A stretch of DNA of 64,000 nt, taken from contig NZ_KB908265.1 in the NCBI RefSeq assembly GCF_000382405.1, positions 1 to 64,000 of the forward strand, written 5' to 3'. How positions within the stretch are numbered: the stretch's first letter is position 1; each line of letters opens with the position of its first letter. Made by a program: the position numbers and the translations under genes. Under the pieces are notes generated by a model. The model saw only the letters and a list, made by a program, of their open reading frames with translations. It searched no databases and was not told the DNA's origin. Shown here in pieces: positions 63,517 to 64,000 of the stretch. This DNA comes from Mycobacterium sp. 141 (lineage in GTDB: Bacteria > Actinomycetota > Actinomycetes > Mycobacteriales > Mycobacteriaceae).

Positions 63517-63553
63517 CCCCCTACGCGCGTTACGTCACCCTTATCGTGGTCTG

Positions 63554-64000
63554 ATGCCGCAGTCACGCTCGTGGACGCCTGGAAACCGGCCCCTCGTTGT
63601 ACGCACGGCATCGACCGTGGCACTCATCGTGATGCTTGCGGCGTGCGGCCTGCCTGGAAGACCGGGCACTGAACCGGAGGCACGTGTGCCGGCGGCGGTT
63701 CCTGAGGTGACGAGCCCGGCATCTGCCTGCACGAGCCCCCAGAGCGGCCCCCTCCGACAGGACACCGCCTTCATTACCGCCGACGGCGTCGAGGTGAACT
63801 ACAGCATCAGCGTGCCGGACGGATACTACGACGACTGCAAAACCTATCCCGTGGTGTATGTGCTGCATGGAAAGCTGGACAACAACGCGTCTTTCATGGA
63901 TGACGCGTTGACGCTGCGCCGCGCAGTGTCCGAGGGAGCATTGACCGAATCCATTATTGTGACCCCGGATAGTTACCAGACCGGACGCTGGGAAGACTTG
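63554..64000 (+). CDS. Esterase-like lipoprotein, 5' part (cut by window edge)
   Basis: The frame runs 149 codons to the window end. It has a signal peptide with lipobox LAAC (Cys near residue 32). A Pro/Ala/Thr linker and three further Cys are followed by VNYSISVPDGYYDDCKTYPV and VYVLHGKLDNNASFMDD, the start of a putative esterase (PF00756-like) alpha/beta-hydrolase domain. The catalytic Ser would lie past the edge. ATG 63554 is used; it lies 38 bases after the transposase remnant. Confidence 0.7.
   Translation, partial: MPQSRSWTPGNRPLVVRTASTVALIVMLAACGLPGRPGTEPEARVPAAVPEVTSPASACTSPQSGPLRQDTAFITADGVEVNYSISVPDGYYDDCKTYPVVYVLHGKLDNNASFMDDALTLRRAVSEGALTESIIVTPDSYQTGRWEDL

Overview
The window is high-GC actinobacterial DNA and most likely comes from a mycobacterium (Mycolicibacterium/Mycobacterium). 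From about 2.4 to 18 kb and again at 55.4 kb the gene order follows the M. tuberculosis Rv3593-to-Rv3575c backbone, read from recalled family knowledge: lpqF, mhuD, an alpha/beta hydrolase, mutY, a beta-carbonic anhydrase, an Rv3587c-like protein, disA, radA, lpqE, carD, ispD, ispF, cysS, an rlmB-type methyltransferase, an ArsB-like transporter and a LacI-type regulator. Supporting signs are a complete mce operon, Mce-associated proteins, a PacL-type DUF1490 protein and many GTG starts.

Left part (1-18 kb). A truncated IS transposase lies at the edge. A UPF0145 protein follows, then a cobalamin riboswitch driving cbtB-cbtA and a histidine-phosphatase-like gene. After that comes the housekeeping block for DNA repair (mutY, radA), c-di-AMP synthesis (disA), transcription control (carD), isoprenoid precursors (ispD, ispF), tRNA charging (cysS) and rRNA methylation.

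Middle (18-55 kb). This stretch looks like one large zinc-starvation region. Eight AT-rich palindromes built on TGAAAATGATTTTCA or AATGATTATCATT, the pattern known for mycobacterial Zur (FurB), lie at about 19.26, 22.03, 25.01, 25.15, 28.99, 50.77, 52.74 and 52.79 kb. They sit by cysteine-poor (C-minus) ribosomal protein genes with a degenerate CobW protein, a permease/TIGR03943 pair, a PacL-CtpC-type P-ATPase pair, a Cys-rich ferredoxin-like protein, a metal-dependent-hydrolase family protein, Mce-associated proteins, a canonical CobW GTPase and a znuA-znuC-znuB importer. Between the 28.99 and 50.77 kb boxes is an unbroken set of 20 mostly overlapping genes (29.0-50.6 kb). They encode a multi-His membrane protein, two GNAT-type acyltransferases, an NAD-dependent epimerase/reductase, a fatty acid desaturase, a diaminobutyrate-type aminotransferase, a diaminobutyrate-type decarboxylase, an SRPBCC protein, a lipoprotein, an ABC-2 exporter, an acyl carrier protein, an acyl-AMP ligase and a complete yrbEAB-mceABCDEF importer. 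I infer a zinc-controlled pathway that makes, exports and re-imports (or remodels) an acylated diamine lipid, possibly a metallophore. This is the main candidate for an undescribed system.

Right part (55-64 kb). After the LacI-type regulator and otsB the backbone breaks. C-terminal codons of a KstR-like TetR gene are fused to a frameshifted scrap of a fadE34-like acyl-CoA dehydrogenase, which suggests loss of the cholesterol-catabolism regulator locus. A luciferase-like monooxygenase and degraded fragments follow. An IS481-type transposase pseudogene is split in two by about 3 kb carrying an amidase gene and a tyrosine-recombinase pseudogene. The window ends inside an esterase-like lipoprotein gene.
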